Source of the DNA: Lentzea xinjiangensis
Lineage (GTDB): Bacteria > Actinomycetota > Actinomycetes > Mycobacteriales > Pseudonocardiaceae
Reading direction: 5' to 3'
NCBI RefSeq assembly: GCF_900110955.1
Contig: NZ_FOFR01000021.1
Location: 62,001-126,000, forward strand
DNA length: 64,000 bases
Part shown: positions 16,608 to 23,815 of the stretch, in pieces
Layout of the letters: each line of letters starts with the position of its first letter
Numbering within the stretch: the stretch's first letter is position 1
Notes under the pieces: generated by a model
Database searches by the model: none
Seen by the model: only the letters and a program-made list of their open reading frames with translations
What the model was told of the DNA's origin: nothing
Made by a program: the position numbers and the translations under genes

Positions 16608-17748
16608 GTCCGCGCGCACGGTCGTCGCCGGACGGCTGTTCCACGCCGTCCTCCTCGCCACGCTGCTGATCAGCGCCGTGTCGCTGTTCGGGTTCGCGCT
16701 TCCCGTGCTGGTGGCCGCGGCGGACACGGCGGCCTACCGGTCGGTCCCCCGGCAGGTCACCGCGTTCGCACTGCTGGTCGCGGTCCTCGGCACGGCCGCG
16801 GTGCTCCTGGTGCGGCGGAGGCCGTGGGGGTGGTCGCGGTGGGTGCTGCTCGCGCTGGTCGGCGCTGCGTCCGCCCTGGCGGTCACCGGGGTGCACGAGG
16901 CGCATCTGGTGTCCGAGGCGGAGTGGTCCTACGGCGTGATCGGGTGGTTCGGCGTGCTGCTGCTGCTCGACCGCGGCGTGGCCGCGACCGCCGCCTTCCT
17001 CGGCGCGCACGTGGCGTTCTCGTTCGCCCACACCGCCGGGCAGGGGCAGGACGTCCGCGGGCTCGCCGTGGTGACGGTGCTCGTGCTGGGGTACCAGCTC
17101 CCGGTCGTCGCGGCGGCGGCCGTGCTGGGGCGGTTGGCGGCGGAGACCGAACGTGCCGCGCTGGACCGGGAACAGGCCGACACGGCCGAAGCCGTCGCCG
17201 TGCGCGTGCACGAGGACCGCAGGGCGCGGTACGCGGCGGTGCTGCCGCTGCTGGCGGATCTCGCCGACGGGCGGGCCGACCTGACCGACGACCGGGTCCG
17301 CGCCCGCTACGCGGTCGAGGCGGCGCGGATGAGACGGCTGTTCGCCGAGCACGACGACGTGCCGGATCCGTTGACGCACGAGCTTCGGTCGTGCGTGGAA
17401 GTCGCGGAACGCCGTGGCGTGTCGGTGCTTTTCGCCACGTGGGGCGAGCACCGCACGCCGCCGCTGCCGGTGCGCCGGTCGCTGGTCGGCGCTGTCACCG
17501 GCGTGCTCGCCACAGCGAGGACCAAGGCCAAGGTGACGGTGATGGGCTCGCCATCGGCGGTGACGGTGAGCGTGGTGGCCGATGGTGTCGAGACCTCCGT
17601 ACCGGACGACCCGGGCACGGACGACCCGGGCACGGACGACCCGGGCACGGACGACCCGGGCACGGACGACCTGGGCACGGTGACCGTGTCGAGCATGACG
17701 GAGGCGGAACGGGTGTGGGTGGAGGCGACGTGGCATGTGACGGCGTGA
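16600..17748 (+). CDS. Membrane pseudo-kinase partner of the two-component system
   Basis: A 382-residue protein with about five or six hydrophobic segments in residues 10-175, a coiled stretch (ERAALDREQADTAEAVAVRV) and a C-terminal part arranged like a sensor kinase. However, the region where an N-box would be (RRSLVGAVTGVLATARTKAK) lacks the Asn and no G boxes are seen, so it should not bind ATP normally. Five tandem 15-bp repeats encode DDPGT units near residues 336-360. It overlaps both neighbours, which points to a fixed complex; it may tune or dimerise with the kinase (inference). Confidence 0.75.
   Translation: MPESARTVVAGRLFHAVLLATLLISAVSLFGFALPVLVAAADTAAYRSVPRQVTAFALLVAVLGTAAVLLVRRRPWGWSRWVLLALVGAASALAVTGVHEAHLVSEAEWSYGVIGWFGVLLLLDRGVAATAAFLGAHVAFSFAHTAGQGQDVRGLAVVTVLVLGYQLPVVAAAAVLGRLAAETERAALDREQADTAEAVAVRVHEDRRARYAAVLPLLADLADGRADLTDDRVRARYAVEAARMRRLFAEHDDVPDPLTHELRSCVEVAERRGVSVLFATWGEHRTPPLPVRRSLVGAVTGVLATARTKAKVTVMGSPSAVTVSVVADGVETSVPDDPGTDDPGTDDPGTDDPGTDDLGTVTVSSMTEAERVWVEATWHVTA
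17605..17679 (+). repeat. Five tandem copies of a 15-bp coding repeat
   Basis: Unit gacgacccgggcacg, encoding Asp-Asp-Pro-Gly-Thr, is repeated at 17605, 17620, 17635, 17650 and 17665. The first four copies are identical; the fifth has one C-to-T change (Leu for Pro). Copy number may vary without breaking the frame. Confidence 0.95.
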
Positions 17749-18386
17749 CGTCGGTGGTCGTGGTGGACGACCACCCCGCCATCACGGCGGGGGTGCGGGC
17801 GTGGTGCGCCGCCGCGCGGCCACCGGTCGAGGTGGTCGACATCGGCACGACGCCCGCGGTCGCGTGGGCGGGAGCGGGCGCCGGCGCGGACGTCGTGGTG
17901 TTCGACCTGCACCTGGCCGGCGAGGTGCCCGCGTACGCGGAGCTGCGCAGGCTCGTGGACGCGGAACGGCAGGTCGTCGTCTACACCATGCGGGAGGACC
18001 GGGAGACCGTGCTGGCCTGCCTCGAACTCGGCGCGTTCGCCTACCTCACCAAGGCGGAGGGTCCCGAACACCTGATCGCCGCCGTGCACGCCGCGCACCA
18101 CGACCTGCCGTTCACCACACCGACGATGGCGCGGGCCATCAGCGGCGACCGCAGCTCCGACCGCCCCAAGCTCACCCCGCGCGAGATCGACGTGCTGGTG
18201 TGCTGGTTCGCCTGCGAGTCCAAGGAGATGGTGGCCCGCAAGCTCGGGCTGTCCGTGCGCACGGTCTCCAGCTACATCGACCGCGCGAGGATCCGCTACG
18301 CCAACGCCGGTCGCCCGGCCGCGACGAAGGCCGCCCTCGTGGCGAGGGCGGTCCAGGACGGTCTCATCGCACTCGAGGACCTGTGA
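17730..18386 (+). CDS. NarL/LuxR-type response regulator
   Basis: A 218-residue regulator. The receiver has the acidic pair (VVVVDDHPAI), the phosphoacceptor Asp59 (VVFDLHLAGE), a Thr switch residue (VVYTMRED) and the conserved Lys (YLTKAEG). The C-terminal LuxR helix-turn-helix follows (LTPREIDVLVCWFACESKEM, KLGLSVRTVSSYID). The GTG at 17730 lies four bases after GGAGG and overlaps the pseudo-kinase by 19 bases; a GTG at 17745 forming a GTGA overlap is an equally reasonable start. It ends the three-gene signalling operon. Confidence 0.88.
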   Translation: MACDGVTSVVVVDDHPAITAGVRAWCAAARPPVEVVDIGTTPAVAWAGAGAGADVVVFDLHLAGEVPAYAELRRLVDAERQVVVYTMREDRETVLACLELGAFAYLTKAEGPEHLIAAVHAAHHDLPFTTPTMARAISGDRSSDRPKLTPREIDVLVCWFACESKEMVARKLGLSVRTVSSYIDRARIRYANAGRPAATKAALVARAVQDGLIALEDL

Positions 18387-18420
18387 GCGCCGGTGGCTCG
18401 GTCGTCCGGGCCACCGGCGC
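18387..18420. terminator. Terminator between convergent genes
   Basis: Perfect 11-bp stem (gcgccggtggc at 18387-18397 against 18410-18420), one base after the response-regulator stop and 18 nt before the end of the convergent secreted-protein gene. Confidence 0.75.
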
Positions 18421-18438
18421 CCGTTCACCGCGCGGAGG

Positions 18439-18870
18439 TCAGGACGCGGTCCGGCAGGTGTCGGATCCGGCGTCGTTCACGCACACCCGGAAGACCACGA
18501 ACTTGATGTCCCGCGGCCACTGGATGTAGGTGTTCCACGACGCGTAGCCGCCCTTGCAGCCCGACCTGTTGTAGTTCTTGTTCTTCATCCAGGTGGGCGC
18601 CACCGTGTTGGACACGTCCCACACACCCGCCTGGATGTAGACCGGGTGCGCGTCGCACTTGTTGTCCTTGACCGACATCTTCACCGGCTTGATCAACCGC
18701 TTGTTGACCACCGTGTACGTCGCGCTCCCACAGGCACCGTTGAAGCACGCGTCCACGCGGGTGGCCTGCGCCTCGACCTCCCCGCCCTCGGCCGCCGACG
18801 CCACCCCGAACCCGCCCCCGAGCAACGCCACCACAGCGGCGATGACGGCGAGCAACTTGGCTCCACGCAT
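18439..18870 (-). CDS. Small secreted Cys-rich protein, unknown function
   Basis: A 143-residue product with a signal peptide (MRGAKLLAVIAAVVALLGGG, cleavage after VASA). The mature part of about 115 residues has six cysteines in a pattern suggesting three disulfides, and a basic, aromatic-rich C-terminal half. I do not recognise the family; such small exported proteins are common in actinomycetes. The ATG at 18870 follows a GAAGGA ribosome site. Confidence 0.8.
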   Translation of the reverse strand: MRGAKLLAVIAAVVALLGGGFGVASAAEGGEVEAQATRVDACFNGACGSATYTVVNKRLIKPVKMSVKDNKCDAHPVYIQAGVWDVSNTVAPTWMKNKNYNRSGCKGGYASWNTYIQWPRDIKFVVFRVCVNDAGSDTCRTAS

Positions 18871-19045
18871 GAGAATCCTTCCCCTCTCCGAGGCGGTTCG
18901 CCCCGCCTCCCCTGTTCTGCCACGACTCAACGTAGGAGCGGCGGAGCGGCGGCGTGACGGTCGTTCAACCCACAATTCCGGGCGGGCTCCGGGAGGGTGG
19001 TGCCGAGGGGAACAGCGGGACGCGGTCACGACCACGCGGACGGCG

Positions 19046-19320
19046 TCACGCCTTCCGGAACGCCTCCGCCACGAGGTCGACGATCATCCGCGGACCGTCG
19101 ACCTCACGGTAGGCCTCGGCCAGCTTCGCGACGGTGTCCCGGTAGGACGGCGTGGCGAGGATCTGCCGGACGGCGTCGCCCACCTGCTCCGGCTTCGGGT
19201 TCCGGGTCCGCAGGTCGACGCCGAGCCCGAGCAGCCCGACCCGTGCGGCGATGGCCGGCTTGTCCTCGGTCTGCCCGGCCACCACGACCGGGACGCCGGC
19301 GGCGAGCGCCTGTGCTGGGT
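19046..19320 (-). pseudogene. 3' remnant of a macrolide-type glycosyltransferase gene
   Basis: The last 90 codons of a GT1/UGT-like glycosyltransferase remain: ALAAGVPVVVAGQTEDKPAI, then VGLLGLGVDLRTRNPKPEQV and an ordinary C-terminus ending in VAEAFRKA. The donor-binding HCGG-type motif and the whole N-terminal acceptor domain are missing. Upstream of about 19320 the frame continues only as antisense of another gene tail, so a deletion joined the two. The retained part is still well conserved, so the event is probably recent. Confidence 0.75.
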
Positions 19321-19429
19321 CGCCGCGCAGCACAGCACCTGCACGCTGCTGGTGCAGGACTGCGGCTGGAGCTTCGAGGACTACGAGAGCGTGCTGCTCG
19401 AGCGCTTCCTGGAGCTGCTCGACCGGTGA
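19321..19429 (+). pseudogene. 3' remnant of a plus-strand gene, perhaps a TetR-type regulator
   Basis: The reading frame ending at 19429 gives CTLLVQDCGWSFEDYESVLL then ERFLELLDR and a stop. It looks like the C-terminal helix of a small regulator, but the family call is weak. Sequence before about 19321 belongs to the glycosyltransferase remnant on the other strand. Together they look like a divergent gene pair that lost its shared promoter and both 5' parts. Confidence 0.4.
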
Positions 19430-19522
19430 CGCGCTGCGCGGACGCGTCGGGGGCACCCCGCACCGTGCACGGCGGAGTGCCCTCGACGTCACCCTTCAGC
19501 GGTCGCACCGTCGCGGCGAGGC

Positions 19523-20080
19523 TCAGGCGATCCGCAGATACACCGGGTTGGACCAGCCCTGCCGGCAGGTGTGTCCGCCACCGAGATCGCACCCCTCGAC
19601 GACGATCCGGTAGTCGCCCCAGGTGTAGGCGGGCAGCTCGACGCGCCCCCGGTTGGCCCAGACACCGGGGGAACCGTTGTGGTACTCGGGCTGGCCGACG
19701 TTCCAGCCGTACCGGTCCACCCGCACGAGCCAGCTGTCGTAGTGGAACGGGTCGGTCACACCCCAGTCCAGCCACATGCGCCCGTTCTGGACCCATGCCG
19801 CCTGCACGGACCGTTCACCGGTCGACGGCGACCACGTGATCATGCCGCGCTCGTAGCGCTGCACCTTGCCCGCCCCGCCCTCGTACGCGTTCTCCTCCGG
19901 CCCGATGGCGCACCCGAGCGGACCCGCGTTGCCGCCGAGCTGGTGGTGGCGTTCACCGATGTAGCCCCCGGTGCCCCAGCACGCCGCGGCGGTCGTGGCC
20001 GACGCCGGTGCCGTGACCGCGAAGAGTCCTGCGACCGTGAGCAGCACCGCCCACAGAACTCGCTTTTTCACTGCCTGCAT
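19523..20080 (-). CDS. Secreted LGFP-repeat protein
   Basis: A 185-residue exported protein. The signal peptide covers about residues 1-32 (KKRVLWAVLLTVAGLFAVTA, cleavage near ASA). The mature start carries an LGFP-type repeat (IGERHHQLGGNAGPLGCAIG, then RYERGMITWSPSTG), a module that in actinobacteria is linked to cell-wall association. The second half is aromatic-rich with two Cys (EGCDLGGGHTC) and has a beta-sandwich look. ATG 20080 follows a ggggagaag ribosome site; an ATG at 20098 is possible. Confidence 0.8.
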   Translation of the reverse strand: MQAVKKRVLWAVLLTVAGLFAVTAPASATTAAACWGTGGYIGERHHQLGGNAGPLGCAIGPEENAYEGGAGKVQRYERGMITWSPSTGERSVQAAWVQNGRMWLDWGVTDPFHYDSWLVRVDRYGWNVGQPEYHNGSPGVWANRGRVELPAYTWGDYRIVVEGCDLGGGHTCRQGWSNPVYLRIA

Positions 20081-20223
20081 GTTCTTCTCCCCTGCCATTC
20101 TCCGAAACCGATCATCGAACCGTTCCGCGCATTCCACGTGAACGGTTCGAACCACTGTCGCCACGCCCGAACGACGTGGTCAACGGCGTGGGAATCGTTG
20201 AGAACACATGAGAACCTGGATCC

Positions 20224-21144
20224 ATGGAGCAACCTCGGCTGCCCGGTGATCCGCGGACCTGGCGGGAGTTCCGCGGCGCACTGAGAAAGTTGATGGAGCG
20301 TTCGGAGATGACCGCGCTCGCGGTCGAGCGGATGTCCGTGGACGCGGTGGCGCGGGACCGGGGCGCGGACAGCATCTCCGACGCCACGGTGGGCAGGAAG
20401 ATCGCCGACAAGGAGGACCCGGTCGACGCCCGGTCCGTCCGGACCATCGTCCTCACCTGTGGCCTGGCGGCCCAGCGCCGGGGCGAGTCCTCGGCCGACG
20501 CGGACGTCCGGTCGTGGCTGCGGGCCCGCACCCGGCTCGTCGAGTCCGCGCAGCGGCCCGACACAGATCGGGAACCGGCCGAGCCCGCCCAGCGCGCCGA
20601 GGACGAGCCGGCGGAGCCTCCCGCGCGCCGGGCGTGGCTCGCCGCGGCGCTGGTCGCCGTGCTGCTCGGCGCGGCGGGCGCCGACGTTCGGCGCGGGGCG
20701 CCGGCCGACCCCGTCCCGATTACGGCGACCGACGACCTGACGTCCGGCGGGCCGCCCTGCCCCAACCCGCCCGACAGGACCGCGGGCGACGGCATCACCA
20801 TGACCGCACCGGCGCCGGGAACGCTGCTGACCGGCGACGGCGTCGAAGCCCGCGGCACGGTCGAGCTGAGGCCGGGCGAACGACCGCCGTGGCTGCTGCT
20901 CTACGCCCCCGGGGTGTGCAAGTTCTACGTCCAGCAGCCCGTGACGGTGTCCGGCACCACCTGGTCGGGCACGTTGTACTTCGACCCGGTCCAGCCCGGC
21001 CGGTTCGTCGGCTACGTCGTGGTCGTCGACGCCGCCACCGACCGGTGGCTCGCCGAACTCACCAGCAGCGGCAAGTCCCCCTACATCGTGCGGTTGCCGC
21101 CGGGAGCCCGCGCGGTGCACGTGACCGTGCGGTGCTGCGGCTGA
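20224..21144 (+). CDS. Membrane protein with HTH-like N-terminus and extracytoplasmic domain
   Basis: A 306-residue protein. Residues 1-100 look like the XRE-like cytosolic domain common in actinobacteria (TWREFRGALRKLMERSEMTA, then DATVGRKIADKEDPVDARSV). A Pro/Glu-rich linker follows, then one membrane helix at about residues 139-158 (AWLAAALVAVLLGAAG). The outer domain of about 130 residues is beta-rich (GTVELRPGERPPWLLLYAPG) and resembles a carbohydrate- or wall-binding sandwich. The topology suggests linking an external cue to the cytosolic domain, but DNA binding is not shown. Confidence 0.75.
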   Translation: MEQPRLPGDPRTWREFRGALRKLMERSEMTALAVERMSVDAVARDRGADSISDATVGRKIADKEDPVDARSVRTIVLTCGLAAQRRGESSADADVRSWLRARTRLVESAQRPDTDREPAEPAQRAEDEPAEPPARRAWLAAALVAVLLGAAGADVRRGAPADPVPITATDDLTSGGPPCPNPPDRTAGDGITMTAPAPGTLLTGDGVEARGTVELRPGERPPWLLLYAPGVCKFYVQQPVTVSGTTWSGTLYFDPVQPGRFVGYVVVVDAATDRWLAELTSSGKSPYIVRLPPGARAVHVTVRCCG

Positions 21145-21154
21145 CCCGAGGCAC

Positions 21155-21169
21155 TAGACGACCGGTCTA
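21155..21169. promoter_or_regulatory. Operator of the NemR-like regulator gene
   Basis: A dyad centred on gaccggtc (21160-21167) with tagac and ta flanks lies 22 nt before the regulator ATG. The same 8-bp core recurs twice before the DJ-1 family gene (21804 and 21830). Confidence 0.6.
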
Positions 21170-21190
21170 CTTACCGCTATCGTCACCACC

Positions 21191-21781
21191 ATGCCCGCCA
21201 CCACGCGCAGCACCGACACCCGTCGGAGCATCCTCGACGCCGCCCAGCGGATCATGGCCCACAAGGGCTACTCCGCGGTCGGGCTCACCGAGGTGCTCGC
21301 GGAGGCCGGCGTCCCGAAGGGCTCCTTCTACCACTTCTTCGCCTCGAAGGACGCGTTCGGCGAAGCGCTGCTGAAGAGCTACTTCGCGGACTACCTCGCG
21401 GACATGGACCGCGTCCTCACGCGGGCCGAACCGGCCGCCGAGCGCCTGATGGCCTACTGGGAGCAGTGGCGGCGGACGCAGAGCGTGGACGAGTGCCAGG
21501 GCAGGTGCCTCGCGGTGAAGCTGGGTGCCGAGGTGGCCGACCTCTCGGAGGCGATGAGGCTGGTCCTGAAGACGGGCACCGACGCGATCGTCGGCCGCAT
21601 CGAGCGGATGATCGCCGCCGGCGTCGAGGACGGCTCGCTGTCGGTCGACAACGACGCCCGGACGACGGCTCAGGCGCTGTACGACATGTGGCTCGGCGCG
21701 AGCGTCATGGCCAAGATCCACCGCAGTCTCGCGCCACTGGACGTCACGATGACGGTGACGCGCCAGCTCCTGCACCTGTAG
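21191..21781 (+). CDS. TetR-family regulator, NemR-like
   Basis: A 196-residue repressor with a clear helix-turn-helix (LTEVLAEAGVPKGSFYHFFA followed by SKDAFGEALL). The ligand domain contains CQGRCLAVKLGAEVADLSEA, the segment that in NemR and relatives carries redox-active cysteines answering to electrophiles such as methylglyoxal or quinones. The following gene is a DJ-1/PfpI protein, a known detoxifying partner type. Shared gaccggtc operators before both genes support direct control. The exact inducer is inference. Confidence 0.85.
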   Translation: MPATTRSTDTRRSILDAAQRIMAHKGYSAVGLTEVLAEAGVPKGSFYHFFASKDAFGEALLKSYFADYLADMDRVLTRAEPAAERLMAYWEQWRRTQSVDECQGRCLAVKLGAEVADLSEAMRLVLKTGTDAIVGRIERMIAAGVEDGSLSVDNDARTTAQALYDMWLGASVMAKIHRSLAPLDVTMTVTRQLLHL

Positions 21782-21803
21782 GCCCTCCTGACTGCACACT
21801 CCT

Positions 21804-21837
21804 GACCGGTCTTCTGACCGGCGCTAGTAGACCGGTC
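21804..21837. promoter_or_regulatory. Paired operator sites before the DJ-1 family gene
   Basis: Two copies of gaccggtc at 21804-21811 and 21830-21837 (the latter inside tagaccggtcca), with a partial copy at 21816. The centre distance is 26 bp. They match the site before the NemR-like regulator. Confidence 0.6.
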
Positions 21838-21856
21838 CAATGACGAAGGGAACACC

Positions 21857-22546
21857 ATGAAGGTCCTGATCGTGCTCACCTCCCACGACGAGCTGGGCGA
21901 CACCGGCCGCAAGACCGGGTTCTGGCTGGAGGAGCTGGCGGCGCCGTACTACCGCTTCGAGGACGCGGGCTGGGAGATCGTGCTCGCCTCACCGCGGGGA
22001 GGCCGGCCGCCGCTGGACCCCAAGAGCAACGAACCCGGCTCCCAGACCGACGAGACCCGGCGCTTCGAGGCCGACCAGGAGGCCCTCGCGGCGCTGGCGG
22101 ACACCGTGCGCCTGGACTCGGTCTCGACCGACGGCTTCGACGCGGTCTTCTACCCCGGCGGCCACGGCCCGCTCTGGGACCTGGCCGAGGACGCGAACTC
22201 CGCGCGGCTGATCGAGACGACCCTGCGCTCGGGCAAGCCCCTCGCCCTGGTGTGCCACGCCCCCGGCGTCCTGCGCCACGCGGTCGGCGAGGACGGCGCG
22301 CCGCTGGTGCGCGGCAAGCAGGTGACCGGGTTCGCCAACTCCGAGGAGGAGGCGGTCCAGCTCACCGACGTCGTCCCGTTCCTGGTCGAGGACGAGCTCA
22401 AGAACCTCGGCGGCGTCTACTCCAGGGGAGAGGACTGGAGTCCTTACGTCGTGCGGGACGGTCTGCTGATCACCGGGCAGAACCCGGCCTCCTCGGCCGC
22501 GGCGGCCGACGCGCTCATCGAGCTGGCCGGCAGCGTCCGCGCGTAA
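21857..22546 (+). CDS. DJ-1/PfpI family protein, probable glyoxalase III-type
   Basis: A 229-residue cytosolic enzyme of the DJ-1/Hsp31 group. The nucleophile elbow has Cys133-His134 (LVCHAPGVL) and the conserved Glu sits in GFWLEE (residue 25 or 26), the pair needed for glutathione-independent conversion of methylglyoxal to lactate or for deglycase-like activity. The active-site surroundings (GRKTGFWLEELAAPYY, YPGGHGPLWDL) match the Hsp31-like branch. It is controlled by the adjacent NemR-like repressor through repeated gaccggtc sites, which supports an electrophile-stress role. Confidence 0.88.
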   Translation: MKVLIVLTSHDELGDTGRKTGFWLEELAAPYYRFEDAGWEIVLASPRGGRPPLDPKSNEPGSQTDETRRFEADQEALAALADTVRLDSVSTDGFDAVFYPGGHGPLWDLAEDANSARLIETTLRSGKPLALVCHAPGVLRHAVGEDGAPLVRGKQVTGFANSEEEAVQLTDVVPFLVEDELKNLGGVYSRGEDWSPYVVRDGLLITGQNPASSAAAADALIELAGSVRA

Positions 22547-22580
22547 CCGCGTTCGGCTCTTCCGCGGGGAAGACGTCGCT

Positions 22581-23684
22581 CTACGTCGGCAGGTCGCTGA
22601 AGTCCGTCTGCCGCAACCGCCTCCACCACGGCATCGGGTCGCCCGGCGAGGCGGCCCGATCCGGCAGCACCACCGCGGACATCAGCTCGCGCCGGCCGGG
22701 CACGCCCACAGCGGCCGTGTCCCGGTGGGTGCCCGCGACCCACATGACCCCGGTGCCGGCGATGTTCGCGACGAGGTCGGGCGAGGGCCTGGGAAACCTC
22801 ACCAGCGCCCGGCCTCCCGGCAGGTCCGCGATCCCGGCGACGTGGTGCCCGCGCCGCCACGGCAGCAACTCGGTCGGCACCGGCGTCCACTCCTCCGACT
22901 CCGCCACCGCCCTGACGAGGTGGCGCTGCCGACGGACGGCCTCCGCCACCTTGAACGGGCTGAGCCCCGGCATCAGCAGCGCCGCCGCGATCAGCCCCGC
23001 CGGCGCGAGCGGGGAGACGCTCAGGGCGACCAGGACGCCGATGACCACCACTCCCAGCACCGTCAGCACGCATGACAGGTGCACGAACGACCCCGTGAGC
23101 CGGAGCCCGTCCCGGAGCCGCTCGTCGTCACGGGGGCGGCCGGGCTCGCTATCGGCGGGCGGAGCGGGCGAGTACTCCCCCTCGTCGACCTCGGCCGGGT
23201 ACATCGACGTGGAACCGGCGCCCCTGACGACCGCGCGCCCCCTGGCGTCCGGGCCGCACACGAAGACCTCCCGGCGGCTGCGCACCACGTCCGCCAGGTC
23301 GTTGAAGGCGCCCTTCAGCACCAGTCCGCCGAGCAGCAGCCGGTCGGCGTAGTCGTTCTCCGGCCGTTGCGCGACGTCCGCCGGGACGCGCCGCCACGGT
23401 TCGTCCAGCAGCCCTCGCCGCAACATCCGCCGCTCCGACCGGTGCACCAGCAACAGCGGCAGTGCCAGCAACACGTGCACACCGAGCACGATCCTCGCGG
23501 CCGTGTTTCCCGGCGTGGCCGGCAGGAAGAACGTCGCGACGAAGGTCAGGGCCGTGACGACCGTGATGAGGCGTTGCTCCAGCCCGATCCGCGCCTCCGC
23601 GAGCGCGAGTCTGGTGGACCAGTCGTCCTTCGCGGGCACGTCCGTGCGCGGCTCCAAGTACTTCAGCACCAGCCCCCCAGCCAT
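22581..23684 (-). CDS. Multi-pass membrane protein, unknown function
   Basis: A 367-residue protein from the ATG at 23684, which follows a gaggtgg ribosome site; the frame remains open 33 codons further upstream. Two hydrophobic segments near residues 41-77 (LITVVTALTFVATFFLP, VLGVHVLLALPLLLV) and two near 212-262 (SCVLTVLGVVVIGVLVAL, LIAAALLMPGLSP) suggest four membrane passes with two soluble loops. The C-terminal 100 residues are soluble and contain LLPWRRGHHVAGIADLPGGR. No family is recognised. Confidence 0.7.
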   Translation of the reverse strand: MAGGLVLKYLEPRTDVPAKDDWSTRLALAEARIGLEQRLITVVTALTFVATFFLPATPGNTAARIVLGVHVLLALPLLLVHRSERRMLRRGLLDEPWRRVPADVAQRPENDYADRLLLGGLVLKGAFNDLADVVRSRREVFVCGPDARGRAVVRGAGSTSMYPAEVDEGEYSPAPPADSEPGRPRDDERLRDGLRLTGSFVHLSCVLTVLGVVVIGVLVALSVSPLAPAGLIAAALLMPGLSPFKVAEAVRRQRHLVRAVAESEEWTPVPTELLPWRRGHHVAGIADLPGGRALVRFPRPSPDLVANIAGTGVMWVAGTHRDTAAVGVPGRRELMSAVVLPDRAASPGDPMPWWRRLRQTDFSDLPT

Positions 23685-23815
23685 GCCCAGCGGCCACCTC
23701 GGGGATCGCGAGTCCCGACGGCCGTTCCGGGGCAAGGATATGTCGGCAGGCCGGGCAACTGCGAGCCGGGTCCACCCGTCCATCGTGGAGTGAACGGACC
23801 CGGCTCGCCCCCTGG

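Noticed and set aside
17605..17679. Regular repeats considered as a CRISPR array
   Set aside because: Units are 15 bp without spacers and lie inside a coding frame.
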